DNA of 64,000 bases from Gyrodactylus bullatarudis (lineage: Eukaryota; Platyhelminthes; Monogenea; Gyrodactylidea; Gyrodactylidae), in contig SSNU01000247.1 in assembly GCA_012064415.1 (NCBI GenBank), positions 483,202-547,201 of the forward strand, in the 5' to 3' direction. The notes under the pieces are model-generated. The model had not been told where the DNA came from. It made no database searches and was given only the letters and a program-made list of their open reading frames with translations. A program made the position numbers and the translations under genes. Positions 11,097 to 23,961 of the stretch are shown here, one piece after another; position 1 is the first letter of the stretch; each line of letters opens with the position of its first letter.

Positions 11097-12161
11097 ATGT
11101 CTAGTAATCAGACAAGTAACTTATTTCCGACCAATTTGGATTTAACAAAACTACTCAGTTTCCCGTCATCATATGGTACAACAAAACTATCAGATCCTAT
11201 TGAACTCATTCTTCGCCATCAGCTGGCAACAATTCCAACATGTTTCAATACATTTCCTAACATGGCTAATACAGTCACAAATTCAGTACATTCCAATGAT
11301 GAATCATTTTCAATTTCCAAATTAATTGATTCTGAAATAGAAACCAATCCCAGTCAAGATTTACCTACCAACCTTTCCCTTGCAGACTCGGCAAGTTCTC
11401 GTCTGATGACAGAACTCTTGCGGACAATTAATCAGACTAATGGATCTCCTGAATTTTCATTCAACTCCAATTCCTCTTCACCTGTACAGAGATTAGACGA
11501 TTCAACAACTTCAGTCATTCCTCAAAATAGTTTTGATAATAAATCAGTTTTTCCAGACATTGAAACTTCATCGAATTCCAGTATAAATATTCTCAATAAC
11601 CCACCAAATGCATCTGTACAACTCAACGATAATGAATCAAATACAAGTTCTGTTGATAGTAATGGTAATAAAATTGATGTTAACTGGCTCAGAAACTTAA
11701 TACGTACAGCAGGGGCTGTTATAAAACCAGGAAAACCAACATCTTTCTTCCAATTGCGCCAGCGTCGAGATTCTGCCGAAATCACAAGTTTAGCAAAAGA
11801 TCTTGAATCAAGGAAAAAGAGATTTGTCTGTACCTTTCCAAATTGCACAAAAGCATACTACAAGAGGAGTCATCTCAAAGAACATTCCTACATTCACACT
11901 GGAGATAAACCCTATGTGTGCTCACATTCCGACTGTGGAGCTAGATTTACTCGAGCCGATCAATTATCCCGACATCGGCGAGCTCATACTGGTGAGAGAA
12001 ATTTCTGTTGCCTCGTCTGCTCGAAACGTTTCAAGCGAAGTGATCACCTCAAAGTTCATCTTGCTCGGCATGCAGGTCAACAATTCGACAATTCCTTCCT
12101 ACCCACACTAAATTCCACTATCACCAATTGCGACTCTAGCAAGGAAAATTCTACTGATTAA
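11097..12161 (+). CDS. Intronless KLF/Sp-type zinc finger transcription factor
   Basis: The protein has 354 residues, and the start is fixed by an in-frame TGA two codons upstream. Residues 1-235 are Ser/Asn/Thr-rich and lack a recognisable domain. Three tandem C2H2 fingers follow: C245/C250/H263/H267, C275/C280/H293/H297 and C305/C308/H321/H325, with Sp/KLF-like spacing and TGD/EK-type linkers. The helix residues KRSHLKEH, RADQLSRH and RSDHLKVH match the KLF/Sp pattern that reads GC/CACCC boxes; finger 1 has Glu where Ala is usual and finger 2 has Gln for Glu. A 29-residue tail follows finger 3. The HRRAHTGE linker and the CSKRF motif of finger 3 resemble the KLF9/13 and KLF10/11 (Cabut) groups more than the activator KLFs, but orthology is not settled. 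It should act in the nucleus as a DNA-binding regulator. Confidence 0.9.
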   Translation: MSSNQTSNLFPTNLDLTKLLSFPSSYGTTKLSDPIELILRHQLATIPTCFNTFPNMANTVTNSVHSNDESFSISKLIDSEIETNPSQDLPTNLSLADSASSRLMTELLRTINQTNGSPEFSFNSNSSSPVQRLDDSTTSVIPQNSFDNKSVFPDIETSSNSSINILNNPPNASVQLNDNESNTSSVDSNGNKIDVNWLRNLIRTAGAVIKPGKPTSFFQLRQRRDSAEITSLAKDLESRKKRFVCTFPNCTKAYYKRSHLKEHSYIHTGDKPYVCSHSDCGARFTRADQLSRHRRAHTGERNFCCLVCSKRFKRSDHLKVHLARHAGQQFDNSFLPTLNSTITNCDSSKENSTD

Positions 12162-12624
12162 TTAATGATATATTATATATCCAAGAGAGAGAAAGAGAAC
12201 AAATCAGATTTAGAACAATGAAAAAACCTTTATTTTTCCATCCAATTCGAGTAAAAAATATTAGTTACCCCTGTGAATTAATTTATTGCACATGTGCGAA
12301 CAAATAATATTTATTTCATTCCTCCTGGACCTATTGGCGCATCTTGGGCTCATTTGCATTTCAAAAATAATTTTCTTTATACATCAGTTTCCAAACGGTA
12401 TGCTATGAATCAAAAGTCCACTCAAAATCTACCTCAAAAATTACCATGAAAGTGCATAGCAATCATCTGAAAAAGATTCCGTTTATTTCTGAACCTCTAT
12501 AATTATCATGATTATGACTGTTGTAAGAAACTTGTTAATTTAACCCAAGATTTTTAAGAAACAAATTCAAATATACATGATATAAAAATAAGTTATCTCC
12601 ATATTCACATATTTATATAATAAT

Positions 12625-12630
12625 AATAAA
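12625..12630 (+). terminator. Possible poly(A) signal of the KLF gene
   Basis: AATAAA about 460 bases after the KLF stop codon, within a very AT-rich stretch. Chance occurrence is likely in such DNA. Confidence 0.3.
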
Positions 12631-13631
12631 AAAGATGTTCAAATATTTTCTACAAGAAAATTGTTTTAAAATTGTTGATCTCTACTCTCCACCTACGCAA
12701 AATTCTGTCTTTATTCCGTAACATCTTAAAGGATTAAAATAATGAATAAATAATATTCCCATAGTATATACCAAATATACCATTAGTATATATGTATTCA
12801 TCACTATTTTTTAATTCAAGTATAAATGTACATATCCCACATATAGTATATATATGAATACATTGTTCAGGGGACAATCCCACTACTACTCAAAGTATTG
12901 TTCATAAATGGGGGATTGTTGGCTAAGTGAATTTGGCCATCCTTGCGCACTTTTGAATTCACTTGCCCTATTATCTCTAAATGCCAATATCTACACAGAT
13001 AATTCTTCTTTCATTTTCCACAATTTACCTTGATTGATAGCAGTTTTTCCTTTAATTTATGCTAATATGAATTTTGATCTGTAGATGTTCCTCTAAGATT
13101 AATGCAAAATAACAATATTGAATATTACACACACACAAATTGTATTGATTCAAGGAGAATATATCTTGGGTCTGAGACTATCATAGAATGGACAGGTTGA
13201 GTCCATACATACAACCCTTGCTCTCTTACTTTGAATTTATTTCTCAATATAATATAGAAACATTATTAGTTTAAATCTATAAACTCTCTTATTAATGCAT
13301 TGATAATAATAATATCAATAATCGATAATTTGTTGTCTCTTTCTGGTTTTCTCACCCATCTCCTGGACACATTTCATCCAATCCAACAGTATTCAGTATA
13401 CGATAAGTTAGTTCTTTTTCTCTCTCCTCTGGAAATAAGGAGATGCTAGAAAATGCATACAAACTTCATCATATTTTACTTCATATTCCCTCCAAGACAG
13501 ATTAGATTATCTCTTCATTGAGAATGTAAGGAGTTTCTTTAATTCACCACTACTTCTATACTAATAATAAATATAGATGGAGTGTTTGTGTGTAATCGCA
13601 AATTGACTATGATAATTCTGGGGAAATACTG

Positions 13632-13653
13632 TCTCTCTCTCTCTCTCTCTCTT
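13632..13653. repeat. (CT)n microsatellite
   Basis: An uninterrupted CT run of about 11 units. Confidence 0.95.
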
Positions 13654-16600
13654 TAAAGTTTGATTTATCTAAGAAAAAGAAGTAATTGTCCTCCAATACA
13701 TAACCAACCTGCTGCTAGATTAATTTATTCTTTATCCCTTCCAATTTGGTACAGCTATTCTACGCTTTAGAAGAAGACTACACCTATTTTCTCTTTCTTA
13801 TTACTTATTGATAAATTTTATTGACGCTTCTTAATCAAGATTATCCATTTCTTTGTCAATTTTCTCTATTTTCTATAGGGTTCAGACACTTACTCGATTA
13901 CACTCCACTAAACACCCGGTTTGTCCCCTAACAAAGAAAAAAGTATTCCCAGTTAGTCCCCCTTTGGGTAAGTGAAATCCAATTTTTCTTCCTAATGCAA
14001 TCTCTGTCCTTTTTGGGGATGTGCTTGGTTTGTGGTATGTATTTCTCATCCTTTTCCCTCCTCCGTCTTGACTAAATGTGTGTGTATCTTTGAAGAAGGA
14101 GATTGTCTAGAAACACAAAAATGTGCATGCATCGTCTTGCCTACCTTTCACTACTACATGTGACATTGTCTAATAATAACGCCATGAGTCATCTGCATCA
14201 TCTTGGTATGTGTGTATGAGGGTTTCTGTTCATTATTATTGTATGCAGTGCACAGAATATTTGGTGAGTCTTTAGGAATCTTTAACTCTCCCCTGTGGCA
14301 GAACGAATTCATCCCTTCATTTCCCCCTTACAAAACGTACATTTTTTGCAAGGTAAATAAACCAGAATGTATCGTTCAAATCCAGCTGGCTTTTTCACAT
14401 CTTCTCCTTAGATAGAGGCATGGTTGTTTTCTTGCTTAAGCATCCCATGTCTCTCTTGTGTGTAATGTTTATTTCTCTGTAACCCAATACTAATCTTATC
14501 ATAATGTATTGGGATTTACTGACTTTTAAAAAAAGGAACACACACACCATTTATTCCATCAAGAGGAAATGAAGGATTGCTTTGTGCCAAAGAATAATTA
14601 ATGATTTTGAAACATTCCCCTTGAATCCACATCTCATTTTGTTTAGATTAGAACTTGGTTCCAAGTTTCTAAATGAAACCCCATGAATGAAACAAGGGAT
14701 TGTTCACTATTTATAAGTGCGTACTTTGTAGATCAAAAAAAATGTTTACATGATTAATTAAATTAGTTTTCCAACAGAAAATAATCTTTGGATGATATGT
14801 CTCATTCTGATAAACAAAAATGGCGTCTTGTATTTTCTTGACATGAATTGTTTGTGGAACAAATTTGTCTCTAGTTACTAGGGTTATGCAATATCACAGC
14901 GTAAACAAATTTCCACAGAATTGTTCTCAATAGTTTTCCTCCTCCTCCTCCTCAGTTTGTACTTACAGTACCTCTTGTGTGTCACCAAGCCTAGAGGGTT
15001 TTTTATCTTTGTTAAATTTCAAGAGTGGTAATAAAAGAATGGCCCTGAAAAAGCAAGACGAAAGGGGACATTTTATTTCCTATAATGGGAAATCCAGAAA
15101 TGACATAAAATTCATGTATGATTGATAATTTTTTGCATAGGGTTTTTGTGTTTTCTCTCTTAATTTGCGAAAAATGAAATTAAAATAAAAAATTGAAATT
15201 TCTCCTCCGCTTCACAAAAGCAACCGCTTAGGAGTAAATTTGAGGAATACATATTATTATTTGTGTCTATTTCCCTTCTTGTAATTGATAGTGTCTTTCA
15301 AATTTTTGTTTGTCTTATTTTTCCCTCTTGCTTTGCTGTCTTTTCGCTACATTCTATTCTCCATCATCTTCTTCGTCTTGAGAGTGTGCTAAATCAATTT
15401 AGAAGAAATTCCCATTATTTATGTTTTCAATTGAGATTGGGGGTTGTGCATCGAAGACTTGGCAATGTCATGTTTTTAAGAAGGATGAAAAAGGTTTAGC
15501 TCCAACTTTAAAAAGATAATTTATGGATGAGGTTGATTTCTGAAACTCGAGATACCTAGTTTTTTTGCTTGATTATTTATTCTAGATTCTAGCTCATCAG
15601 AATTCCACCTATTTTCAGACAGTTAAAAGGAAGAATAAAAGATAACGGGATAAATCCTTGAATTGAAATTAGCAAATTTGGTTTTCCTGTCTAATTTTAA
15701 AAACATTGAAATCTTCATTTTAACAACCTATCGAAAGTTCTCAAAAAAATAATTTTTTATTAGACAATTTAGTCACGTTTACTTATTTAAAGTACTGTAT
15801 ATTAGAAAATTTGCTTTGTAAAGGATTTTTTACAGACGTGTAATAAATAGGTGAGCCAAATTAGATAAGATCATTTTTAAAAAAGAGAAAAAAACTTTTT
15901 GGTGGTCTTGAACTTTTGTTTATCATTCATGTTTATCAATTTATTTATCTATTTTTGAAATTTATCAATAATTTTTTTACGTTCACCCTTTACTGTTTAT
16001 AATAAATTTTAAACAGAAGGAATCTAAAATCCTCAATAAATTACTCGCACTAAGAGTGGCCTCTCGAAAAAGAGATTATTCCTGTGGTCACTTCATCTTA
16101 GAAACTAAATGTATAATTATTAGAGAGAGGCAAATATTTTAACATCCGGATGTGCAGAGCTCAATTTGGAATATGTTGAAGATGTTTGGGAAAATGGGAT
16201 TTTGAGGTATTAGAATATTTAAAATTTCGAATTTAAATTTCATAAATGAAATTTTCCAAGTTAGGTCTAACAGATTCGCATTGCTGCCGGAACATTGTTC
16301 GGAAAAAAATATTTGACTCGCCCTATTAATTATTTAAAGGAAACCTTGAGAATCTATCTGGTTCTTAATTTTTATCAGTAATAACTAAAAAAAGTATCAA
16401 AATTCTTATTTCAACAAGCTATTCCTTCTATTTTGAATACCATTTTTCTGCTTTGTCACAAGGGTTCAAAATGATAAAAAGTTTTAAAATATAATATAAA
16501 ATAATTTTCTTTGTTTAACAATATGCTAGGCTCATAAATAACCTTGAAGATAATAGTTATAATTTTGAGAGCAAATCTTTTAGTCAAGATTTGTTTTGGT

Positions 16601-17109
16601 AAATTCGCTATAAAACCTAGAAATTAAATTTATTTTTAGGCTCTAGTAATAATAACGGAACTGGCATTTTAATCATCAATTAGGAAAAGTAAACTCAATG
16701 AATTTTCAACAGAACTATGTCAAATTAATCTATCATGCTAGGTATTCGGCAAGCATTCTCTTTTTAAGATGTAAGAGAAACTAATCTGACACTGACAAAA
16801 ACAAACCACTTCACTTATAGACTGTTAACAGATACTTTTACTGTGACAAAAAAATAGATTTCGTAATGTAGCAACCAACATATAACGTACTGAGAAGAGA
16901 AAGTGACGTTTTAATGGCCTCTTTTACCTATCTCTCCTTTAGGTATAAAATAAAGTTGATTTCTACCTCCAACTATCAAAGAATAACAAAACGCATTGCA
17001 TAATTAACCCAAATTATGCAGATTTATAAAAAATGTAATCATATATGCTTACATACATTAAGGTTTATTCCACTCAAAAAGAGAGCCAAAAATTCGAACA
17101 TACACGAGA

Positions 17110-17130
17110 AAGAGAGAGAGAGAGAGAGAG
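17110..17130. repeat. (GA)n microsatellite
   Basis: An uninterrupted GA run of about 10 units. Confidence 0.95.
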
Positions 17131-18045
17131 GGGTAGAGCCATGCTTTTGTAGCTAATACATTTCATTAATTAAGTCGTAAACGCCGTCCTATTGATTATA
17201 ATCTCACTGACAATGGACTAGCTTGGTATAATTTACGATTTCTATACCGCCCTCAATGTACCAAGATGTAATAAAAACTGCAATATGCAATATGCGAATA
17301 GGTGTTTTGAATTAATTCACCTAGATTTCTCACTTTATTATTTAGAGAGTGTTTTCATGTGTGTCTGTGTGTATAAATAATTCCTCAAAATACTCTTGGT
17401 TAATTCTGATGATCGATTAAATTCTACTACTACCCCCCCCCCTCAAATAATCTAGTTATGGATATTTTTCATGATAAAAATACAGGTTGATTAGCAAATC
17501 AAGTTTTGCACTTCTCAATAATTTTGTTCTGACCATGTTTTTTTGAATGAAACTTGAATTTTCAAGCAACCTACACTCAAGTCAATGGCTTCATTCAATG
17601 TAAACAGAACATGTTACATTTTAATTCTGTATCTCTATTATTGTTTAATGACTTTTTACGAGAAAATTGATTCCAAGGCTTGCATTGAGATATGTTGACC
17701 TTTGTTCAACAAATTACAAATTGAATTTTCATATTATTGATTTTCTCGCATATCTATCCATCCAACTGTGGATGGTTATATCATCTGTAGTAGATAAATT
17801 TAATCTAACATACAAAACTTGAATAATCTATCTCTCTTTTTAAATTTTGTCTCTTATAATATATAAATCATGACAAAATGTCTAGAATTTAGTTGGCAAT
17901 AATATCCATCGTCTACATTGACTATATATATTTAATCAATAATTATCAAAATGAAATATTTCGCTGCTCAATTGTAACTGATTTCCATAAGCTCTTTAGA
18001 TTTTATTAGATCGTAGTTGAATTTCAATGCAGAATACTGTTTTCT

Positions 18046-18233
18046 TTATTTCATGTAAGGCTTAGGAAGAGGTTTGAACATTCGTAATGAGTCAAATGTC
18101 TTATTTTGAGTATCAGCTAAATTGTTTGTATATTTTTGCTTATAACAATCGCAATTTCTTTCATTAAGATGGTGATACAAACAAGATTGGCCAGAGCGGA
18201 ACATAAATGATTGAAACTCTGTTGCTATGCTCA
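18046..18233 (-). other. Candidate terminal exon, unknown protein
   Basis: On the minus strand a good acceptor (TTTTTGAGCATAG) precedes about 60 open codons ending in TAA at 18046-18048, and an AATAAA overlaps the stop. The frame has four cysteines, three of them clustered (CLYHHLNERNCDCYK), and a basic Pro-rich end (FKPLPKPYMK). No domain is recognised and no partner exon was found. It could be a chance frame. Confidence 0.25.
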
Positions 18234-20150
18234 AAAATACATTCAAGGTAAGTCAATGAATGACATATTTAAATGTTACATCATGTTTTTTTCCTATCAA
18301 AAATACCTTTCAACATATCAGGCAAATATTGACACTCTTTCGGGAATTTTGGATTCTCTCTAATTGTTCTAATTAAACATTATTATTTATTCATGGTTAC
18401 AATTAAAGGCTGCTCTAGTCATTGGCCTGGATAAGAAATAACTAATAAAACTGCATGACGTTTTATGACTGAAAATCTTTTGAGTTGAGCATTGGAATCA
18501 ATAAAATCTCCTCTTATTCTCAACTAGAATAGTCTTTTCTATCATTGGTCAATCACTCAATTTTCCAACAAGTGTGAGAAATTTTTCCTTTCCTTTTCAA
18601 ATTTCATAAGGGTGGTGGAGTTTCAGTGTACTTATACATTTTGGAGTGAGGGTGTATGTAGATGAAAAAAATCTCTCTCATCAGAAGAATTCGAAATGTA
18701 ACAACTATACACACAGAGTATGTATGTTGAGAAAAACTTGTCACAAATATTGCCAACTACAATGATAGTAATGAGGAGTGAAAACGATACTCCATCTAAG
18801 TTTTACAAACTCACACATTCTTCCCACTCATACCATATCAAAATCTATGAGCATATACCTTCTCACATTAAAGTGTATGCCTACAGTATGCTTGAGAAGA
18901 GATTGAGAAGAAAGGACATTCTCAAGCTTGTCAAAATAATGCAGAATAAAAATTAAAAATGCAAACTACCAACTTTAGATGTAAATCTCATCAAGTTAGC
19001 GTTATTTCCATCCTTTTTTTCAAAACGAGATTTATACCCTGGTATACATACCCCCTCTTCCGACTTTTTACACGAGAACAGGGAAATCTATTTTCATTGA
19101 TATGGGAGCATTGCTCTTTTTGATCAATTCAATCTGTCCAAATCATTGCTTGAAACAACTCTTATTTTTTTATACAGAAATCTCGTATTTTTTGGTTTTC
19201 TGTTACAGTTCATGTAATGATAGCCTGAGCAACAGAATAACAAATACAATTCGGCCCAGATAAGACTTTTAAAAATACAAGTGCCCCTTTAAATAAGAAC
19301 TTTAAAATTAGCAATCACTTATAAGTAGCAATACAAAAAAAATAGACAGTGTAATTTTTCAATTTTTCTGGGCTTAAATTAGATTCTGTCTTCATTTTAT
19401 GCAAAAATACCATTAAATCGTTATCTTTATTATTTATTTTTTATTATTGAGAACAGTAAGATTTTACCGTACCAAATTACGATCATTTTGTTCTGTTGGA
19501 AGTTGCAAATTTAGCTTTTCATGAAAATTTCCAATTTTACCTTGATTAAACAAACCATAAGGATTATAGGCATTCAGTAGACTCATCATCGATTGATAAA
19601 GATGTTATTTAGGTTAGAAATTAATCAACCTATTTTGGTAAATTCTTTTAGATCAAGGAAACCAATCTGGGATCACAGAGAAATAATCTTTACCTCCACT
19701 TTCTTGCTCCCAACACCATTAACTATGATACATTAATTTAATTGACACATTTTGAATTATTAATCAACAATCATAAGTTTCAACAAGTTCCTCAAGTTAA
19801 TAGGATATTATTCTTTTGTTAAAAACACAAATTGTAGATTATAAAGCAGATGTATAATTTTTTCATTCTTATCAATGACCATATTTTGTAATGGACTGAG
19901 TGTGTGTGTCTACTTGTTATCCTCCCCGCCCTCCATATTTCCTGCTAGCTTCGTATCCAACTTAAACTTTTCTGCCAAGGGTTGTTTACGTACTAAAGAT
20001 GTTCAAGTTATTTTACTTCTTATCCACTAATACTACTATTAATGTAAAAGTACATTTACTGGACTCCTACTTGCAAATTAATAATAATAATGATTAGGGC
20101 TACATGATTATTTGCAAGGAAACCAACAGTAAAAAAAAACATTCTCCTCC

Positions 20151-20412
20151 CTAACTTGAGTAGAGAGAAAATGTATGTATCAAGTGTTTCTTTCTCAACT
20201 TGAGCAGACTACCGGGAGTTATGTCCAGTCTATGCACTATTTCCACTTTCGTACAGGTATTATCATTATGATATGTTTTAGGGTACAAGTGTTGTTTTTT
20301 CAACTCTTGTCTGTATGTAGGTATATTTGGACCTGCAGGATAATGTAAAACATAAGGAGATACCAAGTCATTTTTTGTGACAAGTGCGTTCCTAAGCGCT
20401 TTCTGAATAATA
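20151..20412 (-). other. Open frame with acceptor, unknown
   Basis: The minus strand acceptor TTATTATTCAG opens a frame of about 85 codons of balanced composition (it includes SPYVLHYPAGPNIPTYRQE) that ends in a stop at 20151-20153. No family is recognised. Two or three frames of this length are expected by chance in the window, so support is weak. Confidence 0.2.
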
Positions 20413-21439
20413 ATTAGATGATATATATATCCATTTTCATTCAATTAAATTGATACGGCAAGACTGTTGTTTATTTTTTTCATTTAACAAAATGTACTTT
20501 TTATGTTTGAGTGCACATTTTACAAGATTTTCCAATATGTACAAATAATGGACATTTGTATTTTCCATCTATGTATGATTATCAAATAAAATACAAAATA
20601 ATTATAATGATTAGCAACAATTTATAATGTATTCAATGTTTCTTACCTTTGTGTAACTCGTTAAAAATCAAGGTTATAACCAAAAGATTGTAATACACTT
20701 TAAGGGGAATATTTCTGAAATTCATTTTTCCAATTTTTCATGATTCTGGTCTGAGTAATGATTCATTACTAGGGCCTTAAAAAAGTACTAAAAAGTATTT
20801 GCTCCATTTTTAGGCTGGACAAAGGACTAGCTGATTTTTGAAAATCTGAAGGAAAAATCTTGAATGAGAGTCTTTTTAATGGATAATCAGAAATTTTGAT
20901 AGAACAAGATTTGAATACTAAAAATATTTCAAGAATTTACTCAAAATCTCTTAAATTTTCCTCAAAGTACTAATTTACCCCAAAGATTCCAAAATACCAT
21001 TTTTCTTACTGTTAAATGGCTAAATTTGAAAATTCATCTCAATTTTAATGAAAACATAATGTACTGTATTGAAATTAAATGATCAGATACAAAACAACAA
21101 AAACTTTATAGGAATGTATAAGGTTTATTATCTCCAAACTGATCTTGATCTCCAAGCAAGTGAATGCAGATCAGCAGAATCCAATTCAACGGTCACATTA
21201 AATATCACAAAGGGAACTAATACAGAAGCAGAAATCAGTTGACTATTCAGTTCAAACGTTCATCCCATAGGTTAAACTTTGTTGAATATTTAGTCAAATG
21301 AAGATTAGTGGAAAAGAAGAGATTTTATGGAGTCAAGAGCTTAGTCCTTAAGCTCAGGATAGATCACAAATCAAATCGCTTATTACTAGAGTCTCGAAAA
21401 ATAAATCCTAGAATCTACTTCCTAATCTAAACCTAATTG

Positions 21440-21850
21440 ACATGAAGATGAGAATTTACTTTTGTTACAAAAATCTCAATATTTTTCTTCGGAGAGTCAG
21501 GAAAAAGTTTATTTCCCGAATTCCATGATAGAATATGCCAATAAGTTGTGGAAATTAAAAAAATTTCTGAAAAAACCAATCTGACCAAAATTAGGACATT
21601 TTTTGAATTTCGAAAATGCACCGAAATTTCTCTTTTTCAACTTTTGACCTCAACATTTTAATCATTTTAAAAGATTTAAAGCAGTTTAATGCAGATACTC
21701 GAGATCAGCATTAGACAAAAAATTCGAATTGGGCCGTGGTGGTAGAAAGAAATCTACGCTTTTCAAGAAAAAGTTAAACTTTTAAATTTTGGATCATTCC
21801 CCTTCGGGATAATCAATTAATTCAAATAATTCGCTTTCCCACAATAACAA
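21440..21850. repeat. Dispersed repeat copy A
   Basis: Starts with GACATGAAGATGAGAATTTA and shares ordered blocks with the regions at about 39920-40140 and 62710-63110. The shared order is an AAGATG/AAGACG-AGAATTTA block, then CTCAATATTTTTC, then a GTCAGGAA-like block, then runs of TTTCGAAAATGC. Copies are diverged and have no obvious terminal repeats. Confidence 0.55.
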
Positions 21851-23770
21851 CTAGCTTTACTTTACCTATTGAGTCATGAACTTTATTGTCATGAATTTTA
21901 TTTTCATGTCCAATTTCATTCTCATAATTCTATACACAAGTGTTGTGGGAAATTAATTACCCCTCCAAATTTTTTATAGGACATGTAAAATTATAATTTT
22001 TATTAATGAGTTATTTTCTCAGTCAAAGAGGTTATATCATATGATTTCCAAGAATTTGTATTTCCTCCCTTCATAAAAGGAAAGGAGACCTTCCTTTGTT
22101 TATAGAAATTCACTCTCTCTCTCTTAATTTTAATTGTCTAATGAAAAAGGTCAGGGTAAATTCTCATGTCTTTATTGGCATTGCAATGTCAATGTGTTTT
22201 CTCTCACTCCATTACCGCATACATTTTCATTCGTGTGACCCCTTTCCTTTTCCTTATACAAAATTCAAGAATTTGTTTTGCATAAACAAATGCATCAAAT
22301 TATCTCAGTCCGGGCATATTCTCAAATTACACAAAATCTAAATTCTATAAGACATTAGGAATTGATTTCAATTTTGGAAACTTTTAAATACCCGGCCATA
22401 TTAAATGTTATTAAATGCTGTAATATATCTCGAGTTGTATTTTAATCTTTGAGAGAGAACACAAATTTTAATCTTCAAGCGTCCAACAGCGAGAAAAATG
22501 GTCTGAATACTGTACTTACGAATACTTATCGTCTTTATAGGGTTAATGATTGCAATAAACAATATTATAAAACAGAAAAACGTTTTTGCTATATTTTTTA
22601 AGGCTGATGCGAAAAATTATGGCCTTTATCTTTACTAAAACTTTGAGTAAAAAGTTAAGGACCTGTACAATGTAAAATAAAAGCATGAAAATTGATTCTT
22701 AAATTTAAAAACATCTCTCCCGAAAGATGCAGAATAAATATTTTTATTTATTTTCCAAACAATATCAACTCCGTAAGGTCAAGCAGCAATTCTACAATAA
22801 TTTTTTATTGTGTCTCGTCTATTCCGAGATGAACCCTACAAGGCTTATTTATTACCAAGAGTATGAGATATGTCTGCAAAAAGATACAGGATTATATTAG
22901 TTATACATTTTTATATTTATTATTTTTCGGTCGGTGTAACAAACGAATACAAAGATTTTTCAAAGAAATATGTACATATTATTATAGACCCCTTTGTGTA
23001 CTGTTTTTAATTACAGAAAAGGTTTCTTCGTTTTCCTCTATCTAAAAACAAAATATTGTTTTATCTGAAACCTGTACCTGAAAAGTTTACCACAAGTTCA
23101 TTAGGGCTTTTTCTTACAGATACATGACATTGGTTCTGCATGCTTCTGTTATTCTTGCCTAGCTGACTGGAACATCAAAGGGGGGAAAGTTTTACACATT
23201 TATCTTGATAAAAACCACAAATATGGTAATGGGTAGTAAATAGACAGAAGGCTCGTGCCTAGTATAAAACCCTATTCAACTACACACTACTAATAGGGGA
23301 GAAAAGACCCCCAAGCCTCAAGAGAATAACTTTTTAGAGTAATTTAGTAGAACAGCTGTCATTTTGCAAGACCCAGGGAAGGAAAAGATTTCAAGACAGT
23401 TCTTCTTTTGTATCAATTAAGTTTTTCTCTGACTGTCTTCTTTCACTAACACTCCATGCTTCTATCCTTCCCACATGTGTAGTACATTTTTGCGCCTGTT
23501 ATGTCATAGATTTTTGTTATCTAATTACATCATTACAGATACATAATGTAAGATCTTTGGACCCGTTTTTTACGAAATCGTCTTAATAGTCTTTGCTAAC
23601 AAACTAAGAATTTTCATTTAATGAGAGGTTAGTTTTTAGCAAATTCAATAATTCCCTTCTTATATTATATCCATTTCTTGGACTCTTTCCGGCTACCCTT
23701 TTTGGTCGTCATAATATTTTTTAAACAGTTAACCTATAGAATTCTAGTGATCAATATTTAATTGTCTTAA

Positions 23771-23961
23771 CCCTTTCGGTGCCGATGCACATATATGTCC
23801 ATTTTCCAATTTTTTTGAACCTTCATAACTCTACCATTTTGATAGGTTTCTGGATCAATTAAATTGAAGCCCACAATGTGAACTTGCATTAGTAATATTT
23901 ATCTTCATAGCTAAATTTTGGTTTTTATAAAAATTTTGAAATAGTCTCGGCACCGAAAGGG
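23771..23961. mobile_element. TTAA-flanked MITE, 191 bp
   Basis: Bounded by TTAA on both sides (23767-23770 and 23962-23965), with perfect 15-bp terminal inverted repeats CCCTTTCGGTGCCGA. The TTAA target duplication and the CCC start are typical of piggyBac-superfamily non-autonomous elements. It has no coding capacity, so it would depend on a transposase encoded elsewhere. Confidence 0.85.

Noticed and set aside
11522..12111. Other frames overlapping the KLF gene
   Set aside because: They overlap the zinc finger frame and have no domain of their own.
18720..18956. Plus-strand ATG frame of 78 codons
   Set aside because: Has a real ATG and a basic end, but no family match, promoter or splice support; this length is expected by chance in the window.
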